From contig CAZMZR010000068.1 in the NCBI GenBank assembly GCA_964570855.1, positions 1 to 18,537 on the forward strand: DNA of 18,537 nt, read 5' to 3'. The first letter of the stretch is position 1, and every line of letters begins with the position of its first letter. Both the position numbers and the translations under genes were made by a program. Below are positions 5,847 to 13,529 of this stretch, one piece after another. This DNA is from JAFGPS01 sp964570855. GTDB lineage: Bacteria > Planctomycetota > Phycisphaerae > Sedimentisphaerales > Anaerobacaceae. The notes below the pieces were generated by a model that was given only the letters and a program-made list of their open reading frames with translations, ran no database searches and was not told the origin of the DNA.

Positions 5847-7022
5847 TTATTCCTGTTGAATTGTTTGAGTTTGTTCGGAGAATTTGCCTTCTGGTGGTTT
5901 TTCACGCTTACCTGTAGTGAAAGATATGGCATCTGCGGGACATACTTCGATGCAGTTCCCGCAAGAAAAGCAATCCGGTATAATTCTGTTTCTTTTCAGA
6001 ATCGCGTCCATGACAGTCGAGGGACATGTTTTCGAACACAACTGACATGAAATACATTTGTTGTAGTCGACTTTTATTCTGTAAATGCTGATCTTTTCCG
6101 CCAGCCATCCGATTAGCCCGAACGGACAGAAGAAGTGACACCAGGGCCTGTAAATAAAAAGACTGACAATCAAAATAATACCTATGAATAATCCTCCGGC
6201 CAGGCCTATCGTTTCAGGCTTAAATATCTTAAATGGATCGATATGTTCGACAATATCCGTCGCCCACATAAATGCTAAAATCGTCAATGTCAGTAAAAAT
6301 ATTATTCTGATGGAATTTGAAATTACAAAAGGGATTTTGATTTGTCCGAATAATCCTTTTCTATCCTTTGAGTCTCTGTTAAGCCTGAATATCAAATCCT
6401 GGAGTGTCCCGACCTGGCATCCCCATGAACAGATGAATTTGTTTGCTAAAACAACCATTAAAAGAAATATACAAAAAGCGACAAGTCGTGGTGGAAAAAT
6501 AATCCTTTTCGAGCCGAAAAGTACGATGGCATCTTTAACCGTACCCATCGGGCTTGGATCGCTTCCCAAAGCAACTCCAAATACGACTACCGCTGTTGCG
6601 TATATCCATTTCCTGTTATTCGAGTGAATTTTTCCTTTTCTTAACGAACCGAAGACAATGGCAAGAAAAATGAGCCATAAACCGCCTTTGAGAGGAATCT
6701 TTATCCAGTTTTTAGAAGCCTGCTCGGCCTGAAGAGCCATAAACTGGTTCACTTTTTTGTTTAACTGTTCAGGGTTTATCTCGAAATCAACGACTTTTTT
6801 CTTGAAATCATTCTGAGATGTAAGATTGAAGATTTTTTTTAAGGCCGGATTATTAATGTTATATTTTTGCCCGAATTCTGCAACCGTCATATCACTACTT
6901 ATATTTACAGTTATATCTTCCGGCTGCTGTTCCTTTTGGCTGTTCCATAAATGATTTGAAATTACAGATACAATAATAACTATAATTAAAATAAGTAAAA
7001 AAGATGCTGCTATTCTCCACAT
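5847..7022 (-). CDS. Membrane polyferredoxin of the NapH/NosR/CcoG type
   Basis: The 391-residue integral membrane protein probably moves electrons between the quinone pool or cytoplasm and a periplasmic acceptor. About six membrane segments are visible (near 5-22, 112-126, 139-152, 180-196, 235-255 and 272-291). The family's two cytoplasmic CxxxC motifs are present as CSWGC (198-202) and CHFFCP (295-300); the first lacks the usual following proline. Two bacterial-type 4Fe-4S motifs follow, CISCQLCSKTCP (323-334) and CFSCGNCIEVCP (351-362). Between segments one and two lies a predicted extracytoplasmic helical region (about 35-105) starting DMTVAEFGQKYNI, in place of the FMN-binding domain of NosR. 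A GGGGGA stretch precedes the ATG. The gene stands alone and converges on the mgtC-like gene, so its redox partner is unknown. Confidence 0.85.
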   Translation of the reverse strand: MWRIAASFLLILIIVIIVSVISNHLWNSQKEQQPEDITVNISSDMTVAEFGQKYNINNPALKKIFNLTSQNDFKKKVVDFEINPEQLNKKVNQFMALQAEQASKNWIKIPLKGGLWLIFLAIVFGSLRKGKIHSNNRKWIYATAVVVFGVALGSDPSPMGTVKDAIVLFGSKRIIFPPRLVAFCIFLLMVVLANKFICSWGCQVGTLQDLIFRLNRDSKDRKGLFGQIKIPFVISNSIRIIFLLTLTILAFMWATDIVEHIDPFKIFKPETIGLAGGLFIGIILIVSLFIYRPWCHFFCPFGLIGWLAEKISIYRIKVDYNKCISCQLCSKTCPSTVMDAILKRNRIIPDCFSCGNCIEVCPADAISFTTGKREKPPEGKFSEQTQTIQQE

Positions 7023-7279
7023 ATCAAGGTCCCCCTTTTGAACCGTTAAATTTCGGTTCTTTACAGGCGTTTATGTTCGATATAACGGAAATCCTTTTAA
7101 TAAAATGCCTATATGCATATTTAGATAAAGCAACATACTAATGTAATGTTTAATTGTTCGTTCTAATCATATATTCGAGTTCTTAAATATTTTAGTATAA
7201 AATAAAAACAATCCCCAAAAACGGTTATAGAATCCATTGTCTTCTTGATTTAGCTGATAACATGGCATAATATGGCCGT
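7023..7279. other. Divergent intergenic region, no clear element
   Basis: This AT-rich region separates the polyferredoxin and glycosyltransferase genes, which diverge from it. TATAAA at 7196-7201 is a possible -10 element on the plus strand but has no good -35 partner. I see no hairpin or repeat worth naming. Confidence 0.4.
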
Positions 7280-8181
7280 ATGAAGATACTGGCACTCGAA
7301 CCATATTACGGCGGCAGTCACAAGGCATTCATCGACGGTTTGTCGAAAACAAGCAAACACGAATGGACTGTTTTGACACTTCCGGCACATAAGTGGAAAT
7401 GGAGAATGCGTCATTCTGCTATCACGTTCGCAGGGCAGGTATCGAATCTTCTCAGGGACAACCAAAACTGGGACATGATATTCTGCAGTGACATGTTAAA
7501 TCTTGCGGAATTTTCGTCACTTCTCCCTGTTGAAATTGCAAAGCTGCCGAAGGTAATATATTTTCACGAGAATCAACTGACATATCCGGTGCGTATCGAA
7601 AACGAACGTGACTACCAGTTTGCGATGACCAACCTGACCAGCGCCCTTGCTGGCGATGCTGTATGGTTTAACTCGCAGTTTCACATGGATTCCTTTCTTA
7701 ATGCCCTTGTGAAATTCCTCAAATCAATGCCCGACTATCAGCCTTTGGAAGAAGTCGATAAAATACGTGCCANNNNNNNNNNNNNNNNNNNNNNNNNNNN
7801 NNNNNNNNNNNNNNNNNNNNNNNNNNNNNNNNNNNNNNNNNNNNNNNNNNNNNNNNNNNNNNNNNNNNNNNNGCCAATCATGAGTTCTTCGGAATCAGTG
7901 TATTGGAAGCTATCGCCGCCGGTGCTTATCCACTGCTGCCTAAACGCCTGTCATATCCGGAAATCCTCAATCTTGACAAAATCGAAAGCACGGAACAATT
8001 CTTTTATGACGGCACAGCCAGCGACCTCGCCGAAAAGTTAAGTTTACTCGCAGTGCGGATTCAGGATAATAAAATCTGGCCGGAATCGATAACTCCCGAG
8101 GTCCTTACCGAACGATTCAAATGGCGGAACATTGCGCACCAATACGATATGGCACTCGAAAAAGTTTGCCGGAACGCATGA
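7280..8181 (+). CDS. GTDC1/QTMAN-like glycosyltransferase, interrupted by assembly gap
   Basis: The animal family member mannosylates queuosine at the wobble position of tRNA-Asp. The N-terminal half (164 residues before the gap) shows the family-specific start EPYYGGSHKAFIDGL, the LPAHKWKWRMRHSA segment, DMLNLAEF, the YFHENQLTYPV block and WFNSQFHMDSFL. After the gap the frame resumes with NHEFFGISVLEAIAAGAYPL and LPKRLSYPEI, the GT4-type donor-site region, then 102 residues to the stop in total. The two halves lie in different frames only because the 100 N are a placeholder; the family length suggests about 90-100 residues are missing. The ATG at 7280 opens directly on the conserved start but has no clear ribosome binding site. 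Bacterial members are much less characterised, so a role on tRNA queuosine is inference; another acceptor is possible. Confidence 0.85.
7773..7872. other. Assembly gap of 100 N
   Basis: Exactly 100 ambiguous bases, the conventional placeholder for a gap of unknown size. The reading frame of the surrounding glycosyltransferase does not match across it, as expected if the true length differs. Comparison with the remembered family length points to about 270-300 missing bases. Confidence 0.97.
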
Positions 8182-8205
8182 TTTTTTTGCCTGCTTCAGA
8201 GCTGT

Positions 8206-8676
8206 TTACCATTCAACCTTAATCTCATACCATTCAGCGCCATTATACCGGTTATCATCGAAGTAGATGGAAAGCGTATAATCATTTTCTTTAGTGGGTT
8301 TGGCTGTTATATCCACATTACCCCGGCCTTGTAGTTTGGTTAAAGTAATCGCATCCATAACCTTTTTCGGTAATGCCGGGCTAAGCTCCCGGAACCGGTT
8401 CGACATTAATCCGTTCCATTCGGGTTTCCATGGCGATTCGTTGATGAAAGTAGGCTCATCGAATCGGTTTTGCCACTTACCCGGCAAATCCCATTTGTGA
8501 TGCTCATACCAAAGCTCGTTACTTCTGATTTTGATTGTGTCGGACCCGTCGATAAAGGCTTTAATCTGCACGGATCCATGTGGAGTTGCCCAAAGTTGAA
8601 ATTGTGAACATCCGGCCGGGAAGAAGGCAATAAGACATAAACATACGATTGTAATTGTAAGATAAATCTTTTTCAT
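8206..8676 (-). CDS. Small putative lipoprotein
   Basis: The 156-residue product has a lysine-bearing start, a hydrophobic core (5-19) and PAGC ending at Cys23, a lipobox-like site although proline replaces the usual leucine at -3. The mature part reads as one compact beta-rich domain, with GSVQIKAFIDGSDTIKIRSN, ELWYEHHKWDLPG and PTFINESPWKPEW-type blocks. I associate the last two with small noncatalytic domains in planctomycete proteins, perhaps carbohydrate-related, but cannot name the family. GGGAGA precedes the ATG. It follows pheS on the same strand after 227 bp and converges on the glycosyltransferase, so it is probably a separate transcript. Likely anchored to a membrane facing the periplasm. 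Confidence 0.7.
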   Translation of the reverse strand: MKKIYLTITIVCLCLIAFFPAGCSQFQLWATPHGSVQIKAFIDGSDTIKIRSNELWYEHHKWDLPGKWQNRFDEPTFINESPWKPEWNGLMSNRFRELSPALPKKVMDAITLTKLQGRGNVDITAKPTKENDYTLSIYFDDNRYNGAEWYEIKVEW

Positions 8677-8812
8677 AATCTGTCTCCCTTACAAATAGAA
8701 AAAAAGCATTGCTAATCTTTTATACTATTCGCATTTAAATACAATAAAAGAATGCGGCTTAATCTGCACGTTGAACCTCTTGCCGTCACTGCTTCGTTGT
8801 TGCCGCTCCATT

Positions 8813-8842
8813 ATTATACAGAAATTATCGGCGAATGTACAA
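8813..8842 (-). promoter_or_regulatory. Possible promoter of the lipoprotein gene
   Basis: On the minus strand TTGTAC (8837-8842) and a perfect TATAAT (8813-8818) lie 18 bp apart. It would give a leader of about 130 nt. A weaker alternative -10 (TATAAA, 8719-8724) lies closer to the gene. The rest of the pheS-lipoprotein gap shows no strong terminator. Confidence 0.4.
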
Positions 8843-8903
8843 ATTAGAAATCCTACATCCTGAGCGTTAGATACAGTTGAAATGTGGGTATATTATTATA
8901 AAA

Positions 8904-9896
8904 TTAGAACTGGCTTAGAAAACGCAGGTCGTTTTCAAAGAACAGACGAATGTCGGTAATGCCGTACTTACGCATGGCAAGCCGTTCTATTCCGAAACCG
9001 AAGGCCCAGCCTGTATATTTCTCGCTGTCTATACCGACGGCATCGAAGACATTCGGATCGACCATGCCGCAGCCGCCCATTTCCACCCAGTTCTCCCTGC
9101 CGTTTTTGTCTTTAAGAAGTAAATCTACTTCTGCGCTGGGTTCGGTGAACGGGAAAAAGCTCGGTCTGAACCGCCATTGCGTTTCCGGGCCGAAGAAGGT
9201 GTGTATAAACTGCTCAATTGTGGTCTTCATATCCACCATGCTGATACCCTCATCGACAACCAGAGCTTCGAGTTGATAGAACATATACATATGCGTTGCA
9301 TCGACGGTGTCCGGACGATAAACCCGTCCCGGGGCGACAATACGAATAGGCGGTTTCTTGTGCTCCATTACACGAATCTGAATCGTTGAGGTCTGGCTGC
9401 GCAGCAGGGTCTGTTCATCGATATAGAAATTGTCCGCGGGGTCTCTTGCCGGATGCTCGGGGCCGATATTCAGGGCGATAAAATTATGCCATTCATCTTC
9501 GACTTCCGGCCCGTAAGCTACGTCAAAACCCATTCGCCCGAAAATTTCCAGCAGATCATTCAAAGTTTGTGTAATAACGTGTCTTTTGCCTATGTTGACA
9601 GGTAATCCGGGCAGAGTAACATCTACCAACTCTTTGTGTTTTCCCTCCTGGGATGCCGACAGATAGCTTCTGAGCTGCTCAAAAGCGCCGGTGACCTCAT
9701 TTTTAATTTTATTTGCGAGCTGACCGGCCTCCGGCTTGATTTCTCGCGGGAGTTTGCCTATCTCGCTCAGCATTTGTGTGATCTGCCCTTTTCGAGCCAG
9801 GTATTTTATACGAAACTGTTCGAGAGCCGCCAGGTCCGAGACTTTCTTCAACTCAGCGAGAGCATCTTTACCGATTTTTTTGAATTGCTCAAGCAT
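8904..9896 (-). CDS. pheS: Phenylalanyl-tRNA synthetase alpha subunit
   Basis: The cytoplasmic alpha subunit carries the catalytic core of the alpha2-beta2 enzyme that charges tRNA-Phe. At 330 residues it matches the bacterial length. The first 85 or so residues form the tRNA-binding coiled coil. The class II core follows: GPEVEDEWHNFIALNIGPEH, ARDPADNFYID and LLRSQTSTIQIRVME, motif 2 around APGRVYRPDTVDATHMYMFYQLE, the WVEMGGCGMVDPNVF block and motif 3 in GFGIERLAMRKYGI. It ends the thrS-infC-rpmI-rplT-pheS cluster, 50 bp after rplT. The beta-subunit gene pheT, which follows pheS in many bacteria, is not here: the next gene is an unrelated lipoprotein. The protein itself looks intact. Confidence 0.97.
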   Translation of the reverse strand: MLEQFKKIGKDALAELKKVSDLAALEQFRIKYLARKGQITQMLSEIGKLPREIKPEAGQLANKIKNEVTGAFEQLRSYLSASQEGKHKELVDVTLPGLPVNIGKRHVITQTLNDLLEIFGRMGFDVAYGPEVEDEWHNFIALNIGPEHPARDPADNFYIDEQTLLRSQTSTIQIRVMEHKKPPIRIVAPGRVYRPDTVDATHMYMFYQLEALVVDEGISMVDMKTTIEQFIHTFFGPETQWRFRPSFFPFTEPSAEVDLLLKDKNGRENWVEMGGCGMVDPNVFDAVGIDSEKYTGWAFGFGIERLAMRKYGITDIRLFFENDLRFLSQF

Positions 9897-9946
9897 TTAG
9901 CCTTTTGTCGTGTCTTTTGCTCACAGCAATATGGGCAGGTTGTAAT

Positions 9947-10306
9947 TTACGATTGTTCAGTAGCTTTAACAGTTTCAACGATAACATCGAATCCATGTGG
10001 GTCGTCAATAGCAATTTCGCTGAGCATTTTTCTATTCAAGCCTATGTTGGCTTTTTTACAACTGTCGATAAGCTGACTGTATCTTATTCCTCGCTGCCGG
10101 CAAGCTGCATTTAAACGTGTAATCCACACGGCCCGGAAATCACGTTTGCGGCGTTTGCGGTCGATTCGGGCGTTAACCGCCGACCTGACGGTAGCTTCCT
10201 TGGCCAGGCGATACAGCCGTCCCGCAGCACCACGATGCCCCTTTACCGATTTAAGGATTCGTTTTTTTGCCTGATGTCTTGCTGCACCTTTTCTAACTCT
10301 TGGCAT
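9947..10306 (-). CDS. rplT: 50S ribosomal protein L20
   Basis: The 119-residue basic protein is a full-length L20, an early assembly protein of the large subunit. It shows the conserved start MPRVRKGAARHQAKKRILK, the GHRGAAGRLYRLAKEA segment, RDFRAVWITRLNAACRQRGI and SELAIDDP-like GLNRKMLSEIAIDDP near the end. AAGGA lies ahead of the ATG, and the gap to rpmI is 12 bp. In E. coli and Bacillus, L20 represses its own operon by binding a leader that mimics 23S rRNA; the long gap upstream of rpmI here is a candidate target. Confidence 0.97.
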   Translation of the reverse strand: MPRVRKGAARHQAKKRILKSVKGHRGAAGRLYRLAKEATVRSAVNARIDRKRRKRDFRAVWITRLNAACRQRGIRYSQLIDSCKKANIGLNRKMLSEIAIDDPHGFDVIVETVKATEQS

Positions 10307-10318
10307 ACCAGCTTTCCT

Positions 10319-10513
10319 TTAATTACAGAGTCCGATTTTGATTATCTGAGCCTTCGCACTCGTAATGATAGTCGAGCTGCTTAAACGCCTTCTGCGTTTG
10401 GCATTTTTTCCACTCATAAGATGACCTGCACCGGAGTGTCTGCATTTAACTTTCCCGGAAGAGGTTATTTTCATTCTTTTAGTTAAACCCTTGTGGGTCT
10501 TTTGTTTTGGCAT
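10319..10513 (-). CDS. rpmI: 50S ribosomal protein L35
   Basis: The 64-residue product starts MPKQKTHKGLTKRMKITSSG and continues GHLMSGKNAKRRRRLSSST, the standard L35 pattern of a short, strongly basic large-subunit protein. The ATG at 10513 matches the family start and has AGAGGA upstream, so an in-frame TTG one codon earlier is rejected. It is tightly coupled to rplT but separated from infC by 326 nt. Confidence 0.96.
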   Translation of the reverse strand: MPKQKTHKGLTKRMKITSSGKVKCRHSGAGHLMSGKNAKRRRRLSSSTIITSAKAQIIKIGLCN

Positions 10514-10839
10514 CAATCTAATCCTCTAAAATACCTGTCTTAAAACTTACATGCAAAAAGCCATCTTTCGTATTCAATCGAACCTTGAAAAAATATAAAC
10601 GGTAAAAAGTACTCTATTTATAGCTCAAGGTCAATGGCGAATGCATAAAATACTTAAAAAAATAGCGTACAATTTGCTTTAACAGGGCCGCTTTTATTCG
10701 GCTTAAACCTTATTAAAGGAAAATAGCAATTGCTTTTAGATGTCTAAAAGACACCTGTTATTGCCTGACAATCAGGGATTTAACAGTGTGAAGTGTTATT
10801 TATTAGAATATCGTTAAGCTAAATTCGTTTTACTAATCT
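10514..10839 (-). promoter_or_regulatory. Long infC-rpmI leader with several inverted repeats
   Basis: Ribosomal genes are usually packed tightly here, yet this gap is 326 nt and holds no gene. It contains CTTTTAGA/TCTAAAAG (10733-10750), the palindrome AGCAATTGCT (10725-10734), CCTGA-TTG-TCAGG on the minus strand (10764-10776) and a GCCG/CGGC stem flanked by TTTAA and TTAAA around 10679-10712. One or more may form an L20-binding leader for rpmI-rplT, or an infC terminator plus a rpmI promoter. No fold was computed. Confidence 0.45.
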
Positions 10840-11391
10840 TCACTCTTTATGCGATGTTTTATCAGTGGACACAGTCTTTTTGGGTACAAGCAGTATAGTA
10901 AGACGTCTTCCAGCCATTCTCGGGGACCGTTCAATCTTTGCTAAATCTTCCAATGACCCGACTATTTGCTCGAGTACTTCATAACCAAGGTCTCGATGCA
11001 ACATCTGACGCCCACGGAAGAACATTGTGAATTGCACTTTATGGCCTTTGTCAAGAAAATCACGGCCATGTTGGACCTTGATTTCGAGGTCACGCTTGTC
11101 GGTCTCAGGCCTGAGCCTGATTTCCTTTAAGGTCGCTGTGTGTTTTATGTTTTTCTTATGGGCATCGCGCTCCTTGCGCTTTTGCTCATAAAGCCACTTA
11201 CCATAATCCATTAACCGACAAACCGGCGGATCACTCGTAGGCGCAACCTCAACAAGGTCCAAGCCGTTATCGCGTGCCATGGTGAGTGCCTCGTTCTTAT
11301 CTATGATCCCCACTTGATTGTTTGAATCGTCAATCAGCCGAACTACGCTGGCCTGGATTCCTCCATTTATCCTTAAACCTCGTTTACTTAT
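10840..11391 (-). CDS. infC: Translation initiation factor IF-3 with a non-AUG (ATA) start
   Basis: IF-3 binds the 30S subunit, keeps subunits apart and proofreads start codon and initiator tRNA. The core is unmistakable: VGIIDKNEAL, DLVEVAPTSDPPVCRLMDYG, KEIRLRPETDKRDLEIK, FLDKGHKVQFTMFFRGRQML and a C-terminal RRLTILLVPKK. The first GTG (11311-11313) would delete the conserved RINGGIQASVVRLID segment, which is encoded in frame just upstream. No ATG, GTG or TTG occurs there before an in-frame stop. The ATA at 11391-11389 aligns with the start I remember for Bacillus IF-3 (ISKDFIINEG against ISKRGLRINGG) and is preceded by TAAGGTGG at 11398-11405, giving 183 residues. Rare infC starts are known (AUU in E. 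coli) and serve autoregulation. It follows thrS after 90 bp. The family is certain; the exact start is inferred. Confidence 0.93.
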   Translation of the reverse strand: MSKRGLRINGGIQASVVRLIDDSNNQVGIIDKNEALTMARDNGLDLVEVAPTSDPPVCRLMDYGKWLYEQKRKERDAHKKNIKHTATLKEIRLRPETDKRDLEIKVQHGRDFLDKGHKVQFTMFFRGRQMLHRDLGYEVLEQIVGSLEDLAKIERSPRMAGRRLTILLVPKKTVSTDKTSHKE

Positions 11392-11397
11392 TGTGCG

Positions 11398-11405
11398 CCA
11401 CCTTA
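11398..11405 (-). promoter_or_regulatory. Ribosome binding site that decides the infC start
   Basis: TAAGGTGG on the minus strand overlaps two matches to the 16S tail complement (TAAGG and AGGTG), 6-9 nt before the ATA codon. No comparable site precedes the alternative GTG at 11313. Confidence 0.55.
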
Positions 11406-11481
11406 CCTTTCTATAAAGAAATAAATCTTTAACCGATTGATTGTTATTTATTCTACGATTATAAATTATAAGCTACATAAT

Positions 11482-13413
11482 TTAAAAAGCCAAATCAATT
11501 TTTTTATCGGTTATTTTACATTTTGCCATTTCCAAAAAGTCTTTAATTTCCACAGTTTTAGTCTCTGTAAGTCCCCGAATTCTGACGTTAACCGCATTTG
11601 ACTCGGCTTCCTTAGGGCCCACTATAAGCATATATGGCAGCCTTTCGATATGGGACCTTGCGATTTTTGCGCCGATTTTTTCATTTGAAAAATCGCAGGT
11701 ACAACGAATCTTGGCGTCTTTTAACTTATTTTCGACGATTGTCGCATAATTATTGCTTTTTTCACTTATCGGGAGCACCCTAACCTGTTCCGGAGACAGC
11801 CACAACGGGAAATTCGCTCCGTAATGCTCAATAAGAATACCGATAAAACGCTCGAAAGAACCCAAAACAGCCCGATGAATCATAACCGGTACTTTCTCGG
11901 TATTATCCTTGTCCGTATAAACAAGTTCAAAACGTTCGGGCATGGAAAAATCCAGTTGAATTGTGCCCAACTGCCAGGACCTTTTCAGGCAATCTTCTAT
12001 ATGAAAATCTATTTTAGGACCATAAAAAGCGCCATCGCCTTCATTGATTTTATATTCGATAGATTTCTTTTTAAGAGCCTCTTCGAGGGCATTTGTCGCC
12101 GTTTCCCATATCTGGTCCGAGCCAATGTGCTTTTCCGGCTTGGTTGACAGCTCAATATGAAAGTCTTCAAATCCGAATGCCTGGTAAATCTCGAACGTTA
12201 GTTCGATAACCGAGATTATTTCAGATTCAATCTGTTCCGGGTTGCAGAAAATATGTGCATCATCCTGAGTGAATTGCCGGACCCTGAAAAGCCCGTGCAT
12301 AACGCCGCTGGCTTCATGCCGGTGTACCAATCCGAGTTCGGCCACGCGTTTCGGAAATTCTCGATAAGAATGCTGCCGGCTCTTGAACACCAGACAGCCG
12401 CCGGGGCAATTCATGGGTTTTATAGCGTAGTCCGCCTCGTCGAAACTGGTAAAGTACATGTTTTCTTTATAATTGTCCCAATGACCGCTTTTATGCCAAA
12501 GTTGTTCGTTGAGAATAATCGGCGTGCGGATTTCTTCGTAACCGTATTTGTCGTGGACACTACGCCAAAAGTCAACTATGGCATTCCAGATAATCATGCC
12601 TTTTGCGTGGATAAATGCAAAGCCGGGACCTGCCTCGTTGAAGCTGAACAAATCGAGCTGTTTGCCTAAAACGCGATGGTCGCGTTTTTTTGCTTCTTCT
12701 ATCCTTCGAAGGTAATCATCAAGGTCTTTCCTGGTTGCCCACGCTGTGCCGTAGATTCGCTGAAGCATTTTTTGTGTCGGGTCACCGTGCCAGTAAGCGC
12801 CCGCCACGGACATGATTTTGAAGCTTCCGACTTTTCCGGTGCTCGGCACATGCGGCCCACGACATAAATCCCTGAAACCATCCCCGTGGGAATAAAAACT
12901 GATAATATCGCTGTCTGTTCGTTCAATATTGTCGGTTTTATATTTGTCGCCGGCCAACTCCGACAGAGCCTGGTCTCTCGATACCTGCCTGCGAACAAAC
13001 GGCTGGTCGGCCCCGACAATTTCAGACATTTTTTGCTCAATTCGTTCAAAATCAATCGGTCGAATCGGCTCGTCAAGGTCGATGTCGTAGTAAAATCCGT
13101 CTTCCACCGTTGGACCATAAACCAATTTGGCATCCGGCCATATACTGCAAATAGCTTCGGCCATTATATGGGCACAGCTATGGCGCATTATTTCAAGACC
13201 GTCTTTGTCCCTTAGTGTGATTATTTGAACTTGTACATCCTGGCTATCTGCGTCGGGACTGATTTGTGTGGATAAATCCTTTAACCGCCCATTCAATTTT
13301 GCCGCCACGGCAGCTTTCGCAAGCCCGGGGCCAATCTGTTCAGCCAATTGTTTTGCCGTTGTATCTGCACTAATTTCTATTGTGCTACCATCGGGAAGAG
13401 TAACTTTTACCAT
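11482..13413 (-). CDS. thrS: Threonyl-tRNA synthetase
   Basis: This cytoplasmic class II synthetase charges tRNA-Thr and edits mischarged serine. The 643-residue product is complete: an N-terminal TGS domain (about 1-65), the editing domain with HSCAH (His78, His82) and the CRGPHVPSTG segment, then the catalytic core with the zinc cysteine in MNCPGGC, motif 2 around LVHRHEASGVMHGLFRVRQF, a TQDDAHIFC block, and VMIHRAVLGSFERFIGIL with the last zinc histidine and motif 3. The anticodon-binding domain starts at PLWLSPEQVRVLPIS. It opens the translation cluster and has its own promoter at 13477-13505. The E. coli operon has the same order through pheS, so the synteny is ancient. No T-box or tRNA-like leader is evident in the roughly 57-nt leader. 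Confidence 0.98.
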   Translation of the reverse strand: MVKVTLPDGSTIEISADTTAKQLAEQIGPGLAKAAVAAKLNGRLKDLSTQISPDADSQDVQVQIITLRDKDGLEIMRHSCAHIMAEAICSIWPDAKLVYGPTVEDGFYYDIDLDEPIRPIDFERIEQKMSEIVGADQPFVRRQVSRDQALSELAGDKYKTDNIERTDSDIISFYSHGDGFRDLCRGPHVPSTGKVGSFKIMSVAGAYWHGDPTQKMLQRIYGTAWATRKDLDDYLRRIEEAKKRDHRVLGKQLDLFSFNEAGPGFAFIHAKGMIIWNAIVDFWRSVHDKYGYEEIRTPIILNEQLWHKSGHWDNYKENMYFTSFDEADYAIKPMNCPGGCLVFKSRQHSYREFPKRVAELGLVHRHEASGVMHGLFRVRQFTQDDAHIFCNPEQIESEIISVIELTFEIYQAFGFEDFHIELSTKPEKHIGSDQIWETATNALEEALKKKSIEYKINEGDGAFYGPKIDFHIEDCLKRSWQLGTIQLDFSMPERFELVYTDKDNTEKVPVMIHRAVLGSFERFIGILIEHYGANFPLWLSPEQVRVLPISEKSNNYATIVENKLKDAKIRCTCDFSNEKIGAKIARSHIERLPYMLIVGPKEAESNAVNVRIRGLTETKTVEIKDFLEMAKCKITDKKIDLAF

Positions 13414-13476
13414 AGATATATCCGGTATTTCCCTTTTTTTTTACAACTAACTACCAATTCAACGTCTATCAGCCTG

Positions 13477-13505
13477 AATATAAATCACTAATCAGGCGCT
13501 GTCAA
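13477..13505 (-). promoter_or_regulatory. Promoter of the thrS cluster
   Basis: On the minus strand a consensus TTGACA (13500-13505) and TATATT (13477-13482) are separated by exactly 17 bp. Transcription would start near 13470, about 57 nt before thrS. Confidence 0.7.
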
Positions 13506-13529
13506 TGTTATTTATGATTGATTTATCTG

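Noticed and set aside
7245..7271. TTGATT...CATAAT promoter for the glycosyltransferase
   Set aside because: The spacer is 15 bp and the -10 match sits so close to the ATG that hardly any leader would remain; nothing else supports a leaderless start.
7280..8181. Frameshifted pseudogene of the glycosyltransferase
   Set aside because: The frame change falls exactly at a 100-N placeholder, and both sides are intact, conserved and in family order, so an assembly gap explains it.
9905..10114. Plus-strand open frames across rplT, pheS and thrS
   Set aside because: They are antisense shadows of well-identified translation genes with no ribosome binding sites or family resemblance.
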